From Desulfosporosinus meridiei DSM 13257 (lineage in GTDB: Bacteria; Bacillota; Desulfitobacteriia; Desulfitobacteriales; Desulfitobacteriaceae): 64,000 nucleotides of DNA. Numbering within the stretch: the stretch's first letter is position 1; each line of letters starts with the position of its first letter. The DNA lies in assembly GCF_000231385.2 (NCBI RefSeq), contig NC_018515.1, positions 2,934,501-2,998,500 of the forward strand, read 5' to 3'. The position numbers were made by a program, and so were the translations under genes. The notes beneath the pieces are model-generated. The model did not search any database. It was given only the letters and a program-made list of their open reading frames with translations, and was not told the origin of the DNA. Positions 7,778 to 15,960 of this stretch are shown piece by piece.

Positions 7778-9433
7778 ATGAATAGTGCTGCAGTAACCAG
7801 AACTTCGCCACACCGTGCATTATTAAATGCGTTGGGTTTAACCAACGAAGAAATGGAACGTCCCTTAATCGGTATAGTTAGTTCTAAAAACGACATTGTT
7901 CCCGGTCATATGAATCTCGATAAAATTGTTGACGCAGTTAAGTTAGGGGTCGCTATGGCTGGCGGAACCCCCCTTGTTTTCCCTGCGATTGCTGTCTGTG
8001 ACGGACTTGCTATGGGGCATCAAGGAATGAAATATTCCCTTGTTACTAGAGAATTAATTGCCGACTCTACTGAAGCCATGACATTGGCTCATGCCTTTGA
8101 CGCTTTAGTGATGGTTCCAAACTGTGATAAGAATGTTCCCGGATTGTTAATGGCTGCAGCAAGACTAAATATCCCCACTATATTTGTCAGTGGTGGCCCT
8201 ATGCTTGCCGGTAAAGTAGATGGTCATAAAATTAGCTTTTCTAATGTCTCGGAAGCTGTCGCCGAATTTCAAGCAGGAAAAATCACCAAAGAAAAACTAC
8301 TGGAATACGAAAATAAGGGTTGCCCTACTTGTGGCTCCTGCTCCGGAATGTATACAGCTAACAGCATGAATTGCCTCACCGAAGTCTTAGGGATGGGGTT
8401 AAAGGGTAATGGAACCATCCCGGCAGTTTATTCTGCACGGATTCAACTGGCTAAGCACGCCGGCATGCAAATCATGGAACTGCTGAAAAAGAATATTCGT
8501 CCAAAAGATATTATGACTAAAGAAGCCTTCGAAAACGCCTTAACCTTAGATATGGCCTTGGGCTGCAGCACTAACAGTATGCTGCATCTTCCGGCAATTG
8601 CTCACGAATGCGGAATTGAATTAAATCTCGATATTGCTAACGACATCTCTGACAAAACGCCCAACCTTTGCCATCTGGCACCGGCAGGGCATAACTTTAT
8701 TGAAGAACTCGATGAAGCCGGTGGAATCTACGCAGTCATGAATGAATTGAATAAACTCGGTTTGGTTAATACAGATTTGCTTACCTGTTCCGGAAAAACT
8801 GTGGGAGAAAACATTTCGGGCTGCGTGAATAAAAACTCTGAGATTATCAGGCCCGTGGAAAACCCTTACAGTAAGACCGGTGGGATTGCTGTACTAAAGG
8901 GGAATTTAGCCCCTGATTCCTGTGTTGTCAAGCGCTCAGCCGTGGCCCCGGAAATGTTGAAGCACCAAGGCCCGGCAAGAGTATTCGACTGTGAAGAAGA
9001 TGCTATGGAAGCTATCAACTCGGGGAAAATTGTCCCTGGAGATGTTGTCGTAATCCGCTATGAAGGTCCGAAAGGCGGCCCGGGCATGAGGGAAATGTTA
9101 AATCCTACTTCAGCAATCATGGGGCGTGGCCTGGGGGAAAGTGTCGCTCTAATTACTGATGGACGATTTAGCGGTGCAACCAGGGGGGCGGCTATTGGTC
9201 ATGTTTCTCCTGAAGCAGCCGTTGGGGGTAATATTGCCTTGATCGAAGAGGGCGATATGATTCAAATTGACATTATGGCTAACACTATTAATTTCGCCAT
9301 TAGTGACACAGAACTTGAAAAACGCAGAGCAGTTTGGAAGCCGAGAAAACCTAGAATCACCAGCGGATACTTGGCAAGATATGCAGCTTTAGTAACCTCA
9401 GGAAACAGAGGCGCAATTTTAGAATACAATTAA
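7778..9433 (+). CDS. ilvD: Dihydroxy-acid dehydratase
   Basis: This 551-residue dehydratase converts 2,3-dihydroxy-isovalerate and -methylvalerate to the 2-keto acids in valine and isoleucine synthesis. Iron-sulfur ligands are visible in PNCDKNVPG (Cys near 115) and in [17 protein letters not shown] (about 185-200). The C-terminal [12 protein letters not shown] motif is also present. Length matches the family. It has its own promoter and terminator and no other ilv gene lies in the window, so it seems a single-gene unit. The AAAGGGTG ribosome site is at good distance. Confidence 0.97.
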   Translation: MNSAAVTRTSPHRALLNALGLTNEEMERPLIGIVSSKNDIVPGHMNLDKIVDAVKLGVAMAGGTPLVFPAIAVCDGLAMGHQGMKYSLVTRELIADSTEAMTLAHAFDALVMVPNCDKNVPGLLMAAARLNIPTIFVSGGPMLAGKVDGHKISFSNVSEAVAEFQAGKITKEKLLEYENKGCPTCGSCSGMYTANSMNCLTEVLGMGLKGNGTIPAVYSARIQLAKHAGMQIMELLKKNIRPKDIMTKEAFENALTLDMALGCSTNSMLHLPAIAHECGIELNLDIANDISDKTPNLCHLAPAGHNFIEELDEAGGIYAVMNELNKLGLVNTDLLTCSGKTVGENISGCVNKNSEIIRPVENPYSKTGGIAVLKGNLAPDSCVVKRSAVAPEMLKHQGPARVFDCEEDAMEAINSGKIVPGDVVVIRYEGPKGGPGMREMLNPTSAIMGRGLGESVALITDGRFSGATRGAAIGHVSPEAAVGGNIALIEEGDMIQIDIMANTINFAISDTELEKRRAVWKPRKPRITSGYLARYAALVTSGNRGAILEYN

Positions 9434-9447
9434 TAATAGTTTTAATT

Positions 9448-9474
9448 AAAGCTACCACCTTAGGTGGTAGCTTT
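9448..9474 (+). terminator. ilvD terminator
   Basis: AAAGCTACCACC pairs perfectly with GGTGGTAGCTTT around a three-base loop, followed by a T stretch. Confidence 0.88.
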
Positions 9475-9585
9475 TGTCATTCTTTAGAGCCAGTTCTAAT
9501 ACCTTATTTATTACCATCTCGCCTGTTTCCTCTTGAACTCATTGACTTACCGAAAACATAGATGATATTGGAAATGTCCTAATAG

Positions 9586-10062
9586 TCATGAAAACTTAAA
9601 TAGCGCCTTCTCAAAATCTTTTACAAAGCAGCGCTTGCCTTTCTTGATTACCTCATGCCCTTCCATCTCTAATAACATTTTCTGCTGGTCAATTCCCCCG
9701 GGGTATTTGTCATTTAATTCCCCACCTTTTTTCAAGGTGCGCCAGTAAGGAGTTATATCCTTGCCTCCCAAAGCTTCGCGTTCTTGTGAGGCATTTGCTG
9801 CAATATTGATAAAAATTCCTGCAGTAAGATGACAAGTAAAGTCAGCCTCATGCTTCAGAGCTAAGTAATTTCTAATTCCATCGGAAGTAATAACCTTCCC
9901 CTCCGGGATCCTTTTCATTACCTCGTCATATTCCTTGGGAGCTGCGATAAGCATGTTTCCGCATCCAAAACCCTTAGCCATCTTATTATCAATACCTATG
10001 AATTCAATCTTGGGCAAGTCCCCAGAACTATTAAGTTTTTCGTTGAAAGACTTTCTGGCCAT
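9586..10062 (-). CDS. Alkyltransferase-like (MGMT-family) protein without the reactive cysteine
   Basis: This 158-residue protein resembles the MGMT/Ada C-terminal DNA-binding fold. Helix-turn-helix-like residues GKVITSDGIRNYLALKH are followed by TCHLTAGIFINIAA, then ITPYWRTLKKGGELNDKYPGG and QQKMLLEMEGHEV. In O6-alkylguanine transferases the corresponding loop is PCHRV, with the acceptor cysteine; here it reads PYWR. The protein should therefore bind, not repair, alkylated DNA, or act elsewhere (inference). ATG 10062 is chosen because GGAGG lies 7 bases upstream; a GTG at 10068 is too close. def ends 17 bases upstream, indicating an operon. Confidence 0.78.
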   Translation of the reverse strand: MARKSFNEKLNSSGDLPKIEFIGIDNKMAKGFGCGNMLIAAPKEYDEVMKRIPEGKVITSDGIRNYLALKHEADFTCHLTAGIFINIAANASQEREALGGKDITPYWRTLKKGGELNDKYPGGIDQQKMLLEMEGHEVIKKGKRCFVKDFEKALFKFS

Positions 10063-10078
10063 ATCCACCCCTCCACAA

Positions 10079-10534
10079 CTATCTTTTTACATACTCGGTA
10101 ACCAAATCCGTAAAAAGGACTCCTTCCAAATGATCTATTTCATGACAAAAGCATTTTGCTAAATCTCCTGTACCAGTTAAGCTTATTTCCTCGCCATTTT
10201 CATTCAACGCCTGAACCGTTACTTTTGCGGGCCTTATTAACTTTCCGTAAATATTAGGAATGCTTAAGCACCCCTCAATCACCTTTTGTTCTCCTTCTTG
10301 CTCAATTATTCTTGGGTTGACCAACTTAATCAGACCTTGTCCCATATCTATTACAACCAATCTTTTTAATAATCCTACTTGGGGGGCAGCTAGGCCTGCT
10401 CCATTCCCGGCATTATACATTGTTTCCGCCATATCATCTAATATTTGTCTGATTTTCTCATCTACTATCTGAACTTCTTTACTTTTCTTTCTTAAAATTT
10501 CATTATCATAAAGTACAATTTGTCTTAAAGCCAT
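10079..10534 (-). CDS. def: Peptide deformylase
   Basis: This 151-residue metalloenzyme removes the N-formyl group from nascent proteins. All three family motifs are present: GAGLAAPQVG (about residues 44-53), EGCLSIPN with the metal-ligand cysteine (about 88-95) and CHEIDHLEG with the HExxH ligands and catalytic glutamate (about 130-138). The length is that of a short type-1 enzyme. It is followed closely by the alkyltransferase-like gene. No fmt gene is adjacent, so this may be a second deformylase. Confidence 0.96.
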   Translation of the reverse strand: MALRQIVLYDNEILRKKSKEVQIVDEKIRQILDDMAETMYNAGNGAGLAAPQVGLLKRLVVIDMGQGLIKLVNPRIIEQEGEQKVIEGCLSIPNIYGKLIRPAKVTVQALNENGEEISLTGTGDLAKCFCHEIDHLEGVLFTDLVTEYVKR

Positions 10535-10674
10535 TTACAGTTCACCTCTATGGTTAATTTGTTTTGTATTGAGTACTTATTGTTAATTTTAATCTCTTAA
10601 ATTAATCCTAAATAGAACCATTTTGTCCAAGCCCAATATAATAAAGTAGTAACTATTTAAAAGGGGTGTGTGTG

Positions 10675-11241
10675 ATGACAGATTTTATGGAATCAATTTT
10701 CCTTCCCAAAAGGCCGCTTGAAGTGGTGAGCATCCCCAATACACTATCAAAATCTCTCCAGGGTAAATATTTTGTCGGACAGACAGAATCCTTAACCTTT
10801 AGCAATACAACAAATGCTTGGGGCGCTTTAGTAAACCCAAACAACTCCGGAATAAATTTGTTTGCTAATGTCTATACCATTTCCAATTTTACGGACAAAC
10901 CATTCTTAGTACAACTATGGTTTAATACAGATCCACCCGGGATTGGAGCCCCTTCAACTAAGGTCAGTCCTGCTAACACTGCGTTAATCCCACATCCGGT
11001 ACCAAAAGTGGATGTGAAGTTTAACCAAAATGTCACTGGAGTTCCGGTTGGCGGTATTAATGTCTTTGACCGAATAGTTTCTCCTGGCGCAACCCTGGTC
11101 AGTGAAGAGGACGGAAAGTTAATCTTCCCCTCCGGAGGTAATTTAGTGCTTTTTCTAACCTCCCCGGGATCGGTGCCAATGACATTTTCGGCCATAGTGG
11201 CCTTTGGGTGGTGGGAAGAGAAAGTGAAGCATTGTAAGTAA
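10675..11241 (+). CDS. Conserved hypothetical protein, DUF6143-like
   Basis: This 188-residue soluble protein has no transmembrane segment or catalytic motif. The sequence is rich in Gly, Pro, Asn and beta-prone stretches: LQGKYFVGQTESLTFSNTT, then NLFANVYTISNF, then DRIVSPGATLVSEEDGKLIF. This recalls DUF6143 proteins from spore-forming Firmicutes, but I rely on memory of the pattern, so the family name is tentative. The start at 10675 follows GGGG by 8 bases. It is transcribed alone on the plus strand between minus-strand neighbours. Confidence 0.6.
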   Translation: MTDFMESIFLPKRPLEVVSIPNTLSKSLQGKYFVGQTESLTFSNTTNAWGALVNPNNSGINLFANVYTISNFTDKPFLVQLWFNTDPPGIGAPSTKVSPANTALIPHPVPKVDVKFNQNVTGVPVGGINVFDRIVSPGATLVSEEDGKLIFPSGGNLVLFLTSPGSVPMTFSAIVAFGWWEEKVKHCK

Positions 11242-11251
11242 TAGTTTAAGG

Positions 11252-11598
11252 GAACTAAGAACTAAATTGGACGAAGAACTAATTGTTAAGTCATTAATTA
11301 GGGCTTGCTAATTTATCGCAAAGCTAAACTTTGCAAGGGTTTTCGGGTAGTGTTTTAATAAATATGTGCATGGAAAGCCATCCTTTGACGCCAAAACCGT
11401 GCACTTAGAGTAAATCAAATGGTGCATCGATGCACCATTTGCCCTCTCGGTTTGGACAAAGATGCTTACCAACAGTAATAGTGCAAGCAATCCCTATTAT
11501 ATATAACCATGCCGAATCCATCAGCCTCTGGTTAGCAAGCCCTAAATAGAACATTTGAAAGGTTGAAGACACCGTCGCCCTTCCTTAGTTCTTAGTTC
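11252..11598. repeat. Nested inverted-repeat element of about 350 bp
   Basis: Outer 14-bp arms GAACTAAGAACTAA (11252-11265) and its complement (11585-11598) enclose a second perfect 14-bp pair, TTAGGGCTTGCTAA (11298-11311 and complement at 11532-11545). Inside are a small hairpin (GCAAAG/CTTTGC, 11318-11334) and a long imperfect hairpin at about 11376-11466 whose tip is the 26-bp palindrome at 11416-11441. A 60-codon minus-strand frame (11308-11490, starting MLALLLLVSIF) lies inside but has no convincing ribosome site. The element fills the gap between two genes. It could be a MITE-like mobile element or a structured RNA. No transposase is present. Confidence 0.7.
11416..11441. repeat. 26-bp perfect palindrome, copy 1
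   Basis: A perfect palindrome centred on ATCGAT with half-site CAAATGGTGCATC. An identical copy lies at 27219-27244. The identity extends to AT before and CC after the palindrome. Confidence 0.9.
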
Positions 11599-11635
11599 TT
11601 TTTTATTTCTAAGCAAATCTTAAGATGAAATATCA

Positions 11636-12016
11636 CTACAATCCAATTTTTCCTCTAATTAGTTCCACACCATTTAAGCCTATACAAAAGGCTAATGTCC
11701 ATATCAACCAATCAATTTCAGTATAGTCGCCATAAACAACATACCACAATGCTAGCAAACCGAGAAGAATTGGTAAGAGTATATTCGCCAAAAACAGAAC
11801 TCCTGAGATTACCTGATCGTTTGGGATACTCTTCGTTTTCCGGTCAGGAAAAATCAGACAAATTATGACTGCGATAGCCAATCCAAGAATAGGTGCTTTA
11901 AAAAAGACTTTTACTACCCATGACATAGGATAATTTAATATTCCATGACAAAAGAAAGCTAAATAAACTACGGTACCAAAGATGATTGATAAAATCCTCC
12001 CTTTCCCTACAGACAT
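11636..12016 (-). CDS. Hypothetical four-helix membrane protein
   Basis: This 126-residue protein has about four hydrophobic segments, near residues 8-25, 37-56, 69-92 and 100-117, with short polar loops. I recognise no family. The GAGGGTG ribosome site supports the ATG at 12016. It is followed by the inverted-repeat element on the left. Neighbours give no functional clue. Confidence 0.6.
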   Translation of the reverse strand: MSVGKGRILSIIFGTVVYLAFFCHGILNYPMSWVVKVFFKAPILGLAIAVIICLIFPDRKTKSIPNDQVISGVLFLANILLPILLGLLALWYVVYGDYTEIDWLIWTLAFCIGLNGVELIRGKIGL

Positions 12017-12127
12017 TTATTCACCCTCACTTTCAACAAACTCTGAAGGGCTCTATATTAATTTACATTGATCTTAAAGGCATTAGTCAACTGAATGGGA
12101 ATCGTCCCAATAACTTGATAGTGTTTT

Positions 12128-12742
12128 TTAAATTTTAATTTCTGTTTTAAAGACAATAACCGCTTTCCCGCCAATTTTGACTTGTTCTGGCTCGCCCTTC
12201 TGTAAACGAACCGTCACGTTTACCAGACCGCTTCGTCCTATTGCGTACCCTTGCTCACCCGTGAAAGAAAAGCTTGAGTTATTATGGTTAACCAAGCCAT
12301 GTTTAACTAAATATGCTCCAAGAGGACCGTTTGCGTTTCCTGTCACCGGATCTTCGTTAACCCCAATAGCAGGTGCAAACATTCTTCCATGAGTCAAAAT
12401 ATCCTTGTCTTCTGTATCCAAAGTGAAAACAAAAAAGCCGTTGCAGTTAATCATTTTGCTAATTTGAGCTAATGTTAACAAATTTGGAGATAACCGGTTC
12501 AATCTTTGTCGGGTTTTAATTCCAATCATAACTTTGGAATGTCCTGTTGAGACGATTTGAATTGGGCAACGTTGATCTAGTTCATCCTCTCTTAATCCTA
12601 GGGCATTAATAATATCCTCTCGATTCTTTACCGCAAGTTGTGGATAGAACTCAACTTTGCCTTGAGTCATCATTATAGAATAGTCATTACTTTCTTTAAA
12701 GATTTCAACTGGCAAAACCCCAATTCCAATCTTCTGGATCAC
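12128..12742 (-). pseudogene. N-terminally truncated PhzF-family protein
   Basis: The frame encodes about 204 residues resembling the C-terminal two thirds of PhzF-type isomerases, which are normally near 290. The characteristic EDPVTGNANGPLGAYL segment is present (about 140-155), as is the QGYAIGRSG region. The N-terminal domain with the catalytic glutamate and the CGHAT-type motif is absent. Upstream in frame there is a stop (TAG) 39-42 bases before the GTG at 12742, and the neighbouring membrane-protein gene occupies the place of the missing part. The GTG has no good ribosome site. A deletion that removed the 5' end is the simplest reading. Confidence 0.75.
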
Positions 12743-12753
12743 GGTTGAAGAGC

Positions 12754-13284
12754 TTAGGTTATAAGAGATTGCCTCCGCGGGCTATCATCACCTTTGACTG
12801 CTCTTAAACTCAATATCGTTTTACTAATTATAAACGATGCAATATACGGAAAGGCTCCTGCCATGATAACGAAGTGTGCCAGTTGGTAAGGCGGTCTATT
12901 CCATATATCATAAGTATTTCTTTTTGAGATTAAGGAGCTTAAGCAAGACTCAAGTATACCCTGTGGCAGCACTTCAACTAAGGCAAAGAGAAACATTGAA
13001 ATTAGCACTACTATTCCAGTCACAAAGTTCATGGAAAAGTCTACTTTTTTGTAATCCCCATTTAACGCCGGAAAAACCCATACACTTAAAAATGCTGACG
13101 CTGTTAAGACGATCAGAGCTATGTAATGGTAAAAATCCAGATTGACAGTTTGTATCTGGTTAATCATCATCACCATACTTGCCAAGGGTAGTAGAGAGAG
13201 GATCAATATATAGGTTAAAAGTTTTAGAGGGGTTTTCGATAGGTACCCTGATATAAATATAATCAGACCATCTAGAACTATCAT
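12754..13284 (-). CDS. Hypothetical membrane protein, about five helices
   Basis: This 176-residue protein has hydrophobic segments near residues 2-14, 18-38, 48-68, 82-100 and 138-156. I recognise no family. The ATG at 13284 follows TTGGAGG at ideal spacing; the frame runs further upstream to 13380 but without a ribosome site. Its last residues (KGDDSPRRQSLIT) are polar and lie exactly where the truncated phzF frame begins, so the C-terminus may have been reshaped by the same deletion. Function is unknown. Confidence 0.6.
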   Translation of the reverse strand: MIVLDGLIIFISGYLSKTPLKLLTYILILSLLPLASMVMMINQIQTVNLDFYHYIALIVLTASAFLSVWVFPALNGDYKKVDFSMNFVTGIVVLISMFLFALVEVLPQGILESCLSSLISKRNTYDIWNRPPYQLAHFVIMAGAFPYIASFIISKTILSLRAVKGDDSPRRQSLIT

Positions 13285-13499
13285 CTTTTGCCTCCAATTA
13301 ATATCTCTATTTCCATTTTCTTCGGGAATGGAACCAACGCCGGTACGTCCCCTTTGATATTTGATGTACGCAGAAATCAAATTCCCTTATTAGTTTCCTT
13401 TCTTCTAATCAAATTCCTGTCTATAATTTATTAATTCTAATTCAACAAAACAATTACATTTCCTTTATGCCATTCCAGTTAATCCCTAAATCTCAGTAT

Positions 13500-13523
13500 A
13501 AAAAAGCCTCCATTGCTGAAGGC
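13500..13523 (-). terminator. Terminator of the ferredoxin/coiled-coil pair
   Basis: On the minus strand GCCTTC pairs with GGAGGC (one G-U pair) around a six-base loop, followed by six T residues. Confidence 0.75.
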
Positions 13524-13541
13524 CAAATAGACTTAACTTAT

Positions 13542-13733
13542 TCAGGGCTTTTCATGGATCCCGTTCGGGAAATTTTTAAGCATATGTAGCAACTGCTCCC
13601 GTTCCTCTTCTAAATCCTCTCGCTCAGCTACCAACTTTGGCTGCACCGAATGATAAGGCCAGCGTGCTTTTAAATCTGCCAGTTTTTCCTCTACATGGTC
13701 AAGTTTTGTTTGCAGCTCTTCCCTCTTATCCAT
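13542..13733 (-). CDS. Small helical-hairpin protein next to a ferredoxin
   Basis: This 63-residue highly charged protein is predicted to form two helices (KREELQTKLDHVEEKLADLK and ERE-rich KLVAEREDLEEEREQLL). A hinge with WPYHSVQP near residues 25-32 joins them. It overlaps the end of the ferredoxin gene by 8 bases, indicating translational coupling and a related role, perhaps a small partner or assembly factor (inference). Its hinge resembles that of the 74-residue protein at 14203. No named family is recognised. Confidence 0.65.
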   Translation of the reverse strand: MDKREELQTKLDHVEEKLADLKARWPYHSVQPKLVAEREDLEEEREQLLHMLKNFPNGIHEKP

Positions 13734-13929
13734 TGTTTTTTTTCAACTCCTCTGACGCTCTAAAGGTGATTGCGCCATGCATGCAAGATTCCATACAAGC
13801 TTCACATTCAATGCAAACCGTTGGATCTACAACTGCAAGGTGTGAAAACATTGTGATCGCTTCAATGGGGCAGGAGTTAACACAACGTTTGCATCCCCGG
13901 CAAAGCTTTTCCAAAATAAATGCAGCCAT
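13726..13929 (-). CDS. 2[4Fe-4S] ferredoxin
   Basis: This 67-residue ferredoxin has two classic cluster motifs: CRGCKRCVNSCP at about residues 10-21 and CIECEACMESCM at about 39-50. It should carry two [4Fe-4S] clusters and act as a low-potential electron carrier. The C-terminal tail (ASEELKKNNG) is short and charged. GAGAGGGG precedes the ATG. It is the first gene of a two-gene unit with the helical protein that overlaps its stop codon. It could supply electrons to the atypical thioredoxin reductase at 2323, but nothing in the sequence links them directly. Confidence 0.95.
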   Translation of the reverse strand: MAAFILEKLCRGCKRCVNSCPIEAITMFSHLAVVDPTVCIECEACMESCMHGAITFRASEELKKNNG

Positions 13930-14202
13930 GGACTCTAACCCCTCTCCTGTCTAGTCAAGGAAATCTCTCGTTTTCTCAATTAGCAAGCTGCTCAGCTAAA
14001 GCGGTGAGAAGCTATGCTTAAGTTTAACAATTAAGGACAACCCCTATATACCCCGGAGTGGTACATAATTCTAATATATTCGCCTCATTCCCATTTGTCA
14101 ACCCTAGGAAAAAGTTCTGAGTTCAGTCGCAAATCCGACATAACTAGTTTTTAAATTGTAATATAATCAGATAACTAAGACAAGGGGGGGAGATTTGTTT
14201 CT

Positions 14203-14427
14203 ATGAACATTTCCGAATTAAGCTTCGAAGATTTGAACACAAAGTTACAACTATTTTTAGATGAGCTAGAAGAATTAGAGGAAGAACGAAGTTTTGTCCT
14301 AAAGCAAACCGGCTTACATCTCCCGGGACATACAGTGAAGAAGTATGAAGCCGAAATTCAATCTCTTAAAAGTTCTATCGAAAAAGTAAAGTCTGAACTA
14401 GTTCTACGAATATCAAATGTACCCTAA
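14203..14427 (+). CDS. Small coiled-coil protein with a PGHTV hinge
   Basis: This 74-residue protein has a long acidic first helix (NTKLQLFLDELEELEEERSF), a hinge GLHLPGHTV near residues 41-49 and a second helix (KKYEAEIQSLKSSIEKVKSEL). Function is unknown. A GGGGGGG ribosome site precedes the ATG, and a TATAAT-like element lies about 45 bases upstream. It is divergent from the ferredoxin operon, whose small protein has the same helix-hinge-helix plan. A strong hairpin terminator follows. Confidence 0.65.
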   Translation: MNISELSFEDLNTKLQLFLDELEELEEERSFVLKQTGLHLPGHTVKKYEAEIQSLKSSIEKVKSELVLRISNVP

Positions 14428-14453
14428 AAAACACAAGTGGGCGCCGAAAGCAA

Positions 14454-14491
14454 AAGGGATTGTAACAACTAGATAGTTGCTACAATCCCTT
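14454..14491. terminator. Shared terminator between the coiled-coil gene and the Mrp ATPase
   Basis: AAGGGATTGTA pairs perfectly with TACAATCCCTT; the 16-base loop contains a further CAACT/AGTTG stem. It lies between convergent genes. Confidence 0.8.
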
Positions 14492-14504
14492 GTTCACTGT
14501 TCAA

Positions 14505-15359
14505 TTAGGCTAGATTCTTATCACTTGATAATTTAATCTGTTCAGCTAAGCTGCGAGCAATCTGATCAAAATCAGCGGACTGATAGTCTTCAATTTTACC
14601 ATCATCTGATAATGTTGCAAGTGCCGGGTCGAGTGGCAAGGAGCCCAAGAAAGGAATACCAGTACGCTTTGCTTCTTCCTCTCCTTGAGGTTTTCCAAAT
14701 ACCTCTATCTTTTTGCTGCAATCCGGACATTGCACATAAGCCATATTTTCAACCAGCCCATAAATGGGAGGTTCATAATTTCTAACCATCTTGATAGCTT
14801 TCCGTACTACCATATTAGCCAAAGCTTGAGGACTTGTTACCATCACAACCCCATTAATCGGCAGAGATTGGAATAACGTGATTGCCACATCGCCTGTGCC
14901 AGGAGGCATGTCAATTAAAAGATAGTCTAACTCTCCCCAAATAACATCCTTCCAAAACTGATTAACTACTTGAGTGATCAGTGGCCCTCTCAAAATTACA
15001 GGATCATCTTCGTTTTCAATCATAAGGTTGAGCGACATGACTTTAATCCCGCCACGACTGGTTGGTGCAATAATCCCACCTTGGCTTGCGCCAGCCCGCT
15101 CCTTAATTCCAAAAATCTTTGGAATACTTGGTCCGGTTATGTCCGAGTCAAGAATTCCTACTTTAAATCCTTGTCGCATTAGGCTTACTGCTAACATACT
15201 GGTTACAGAAGATTTTCCAACTCCACCCTTACCGCTCATAACCGCAATGACTTTCTTAACGTTGCTGGCTTTCTGAGCCTTGGTTAATTGGGGCGCACTG
15301 GAACAAGTTTCTGTGTTGCATGAACCAGCTGCAGCACAGCTATTACATGATTCGCTCAC
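14505..15359 (-). CDS. Mrp/NBP35-type iron-sulfur cluster carrier ATPase
   Basis: This 284-residue P-loop ATPase is of the Mrp/ApbC family, which binds and transfers Fe-S clusters in the cytoplasm. The deviant Walker A KGGVGKSS is near residues 44-51 and the Walker B-like LLIDMPPGTGD near 146-156. A CPDC pair lies near 211-214. The N-terminus adds a Cys cluster (CNSCAAAGSCNTETC), as in NBP35-like versions. The start is a GTG after GGAGGTAGTAAA. NifX-like and DUF134 genes follow upstream on the same strand, an arrangement consistent with metal-cofactor work. Confidence 0.92.
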   Translation of the reverse strand: MSESCNSCAAAGSCNTETCSSAPQLTKAQKASNVKKVIAVMSGKGGVGKSSVTSMLAVSLMRQGFKVGILDSDITGPSIPKIFGIKERAGASQGGIIAPTSRGGIKVMSLNLMIENEDDPVILRGPLITQVVNQFWKDVIWGELDYLLIDMPPGTGDVAITLFQSLPINGVVMVTSPQALANMVVRKAIKMVRNYEPPIYGLVENMAYVQCPDCSKKIEVFGKPQGEEEAKRTGIPFLGSLPLDPALATLSDDGKIEDYQSADFDQIARSLAEQIKLSSDKNLA

Positions 15360-15502
15360 TTTACTACCTCCAATTTTATTACTAAATTATTGCTCGCTCT
15401 TAGAGAAATGTCGCCAAAAATTATCTTACTCCCCAAAATCTTCATTTGTCAAGGTTATCCTTTTATCGAGCTCTTATTCCTAGTATCGCCGTAAAAACTT
15501 CC

Positions 15503-15874
15503 TTAGTGATGGTGATGGTGGCCATCTCCATGATCATGTGCACAAACAGAACCCGTACTAACGATCTTACCTAATGCATATCGGTTTGCAACATCTGCAA
15601 CTTTCCCGGACGCTCCAGAAACAACTTCAAGGCCTACAGCATTAAGACCATTAATCATACCTCCGCCAATACCACCGCATACTAGGGCTTCTACCCCTTT
15701 GCTTTTAAACATATTGGCGAGTCCTTCATGCTGATGTTGAAGACCCGTAGAACTTAGTAATTCTACAAAACGAGCTTCATTTCCCTCAATCTCAAAGACA
15801 GTAAATCCAGCAGCTCGTCCAAAATGTGGGTCTAGTTCATCACCATTTGTTGGAATTGCGATTTTTTTAGACAT
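15503..15874 (-). CDS. NifX/NifB-type dinitrogenase cofactor domain protein with His tail
   Basis: This 123-residue protein has the NifX/NifB C-terminal fold: KIAIPTNGDELDPHFGRAAGFTVFEIE at the N-terminus and ALVCGGIGGGMINGLNAVGLEVVSG in the middle. Stand-alone versions bind iron-sulfur or iron-molybdenum precursors, and many are of unknown role. The C-terminus ends in a histidine-rich HDHGDGHHHHH, which could bind Ni, Zn or Fe (inference). No nif genes are present, so nitrogen fixation is not implied. It is flanked by Mrp and DUF134 genes. TATGGAGGG gives a strong ribosome site. Confidence 0.9.
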   Translation of the reverse strand: MSKKIAIPTNGDELDPHFGRAAGFTVFEIEGNEARFVELLSSTGLQHQHEGLANMFKSKGVEALVCGGIGGGMINGLNAVGLEVVSGASGKVADVANRYALGKIVSTGSVCAHDHGDGHHHHH

Positions 15875-15960
15875 ATTATACCCTCCATATCATTATAATG
15901 TATCTTTTTAATTAGTCTGAGGAAAAACAGAACTAAATGAATATATAGTTACATGTTTTG

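Noticed and set aside
11308-11490. 60-codon minus-strand frame with a signal-peptide-like start
   Set aside because: No ribosome site, and it crosses the palindrome and hairpin of the inverted-repeat element.
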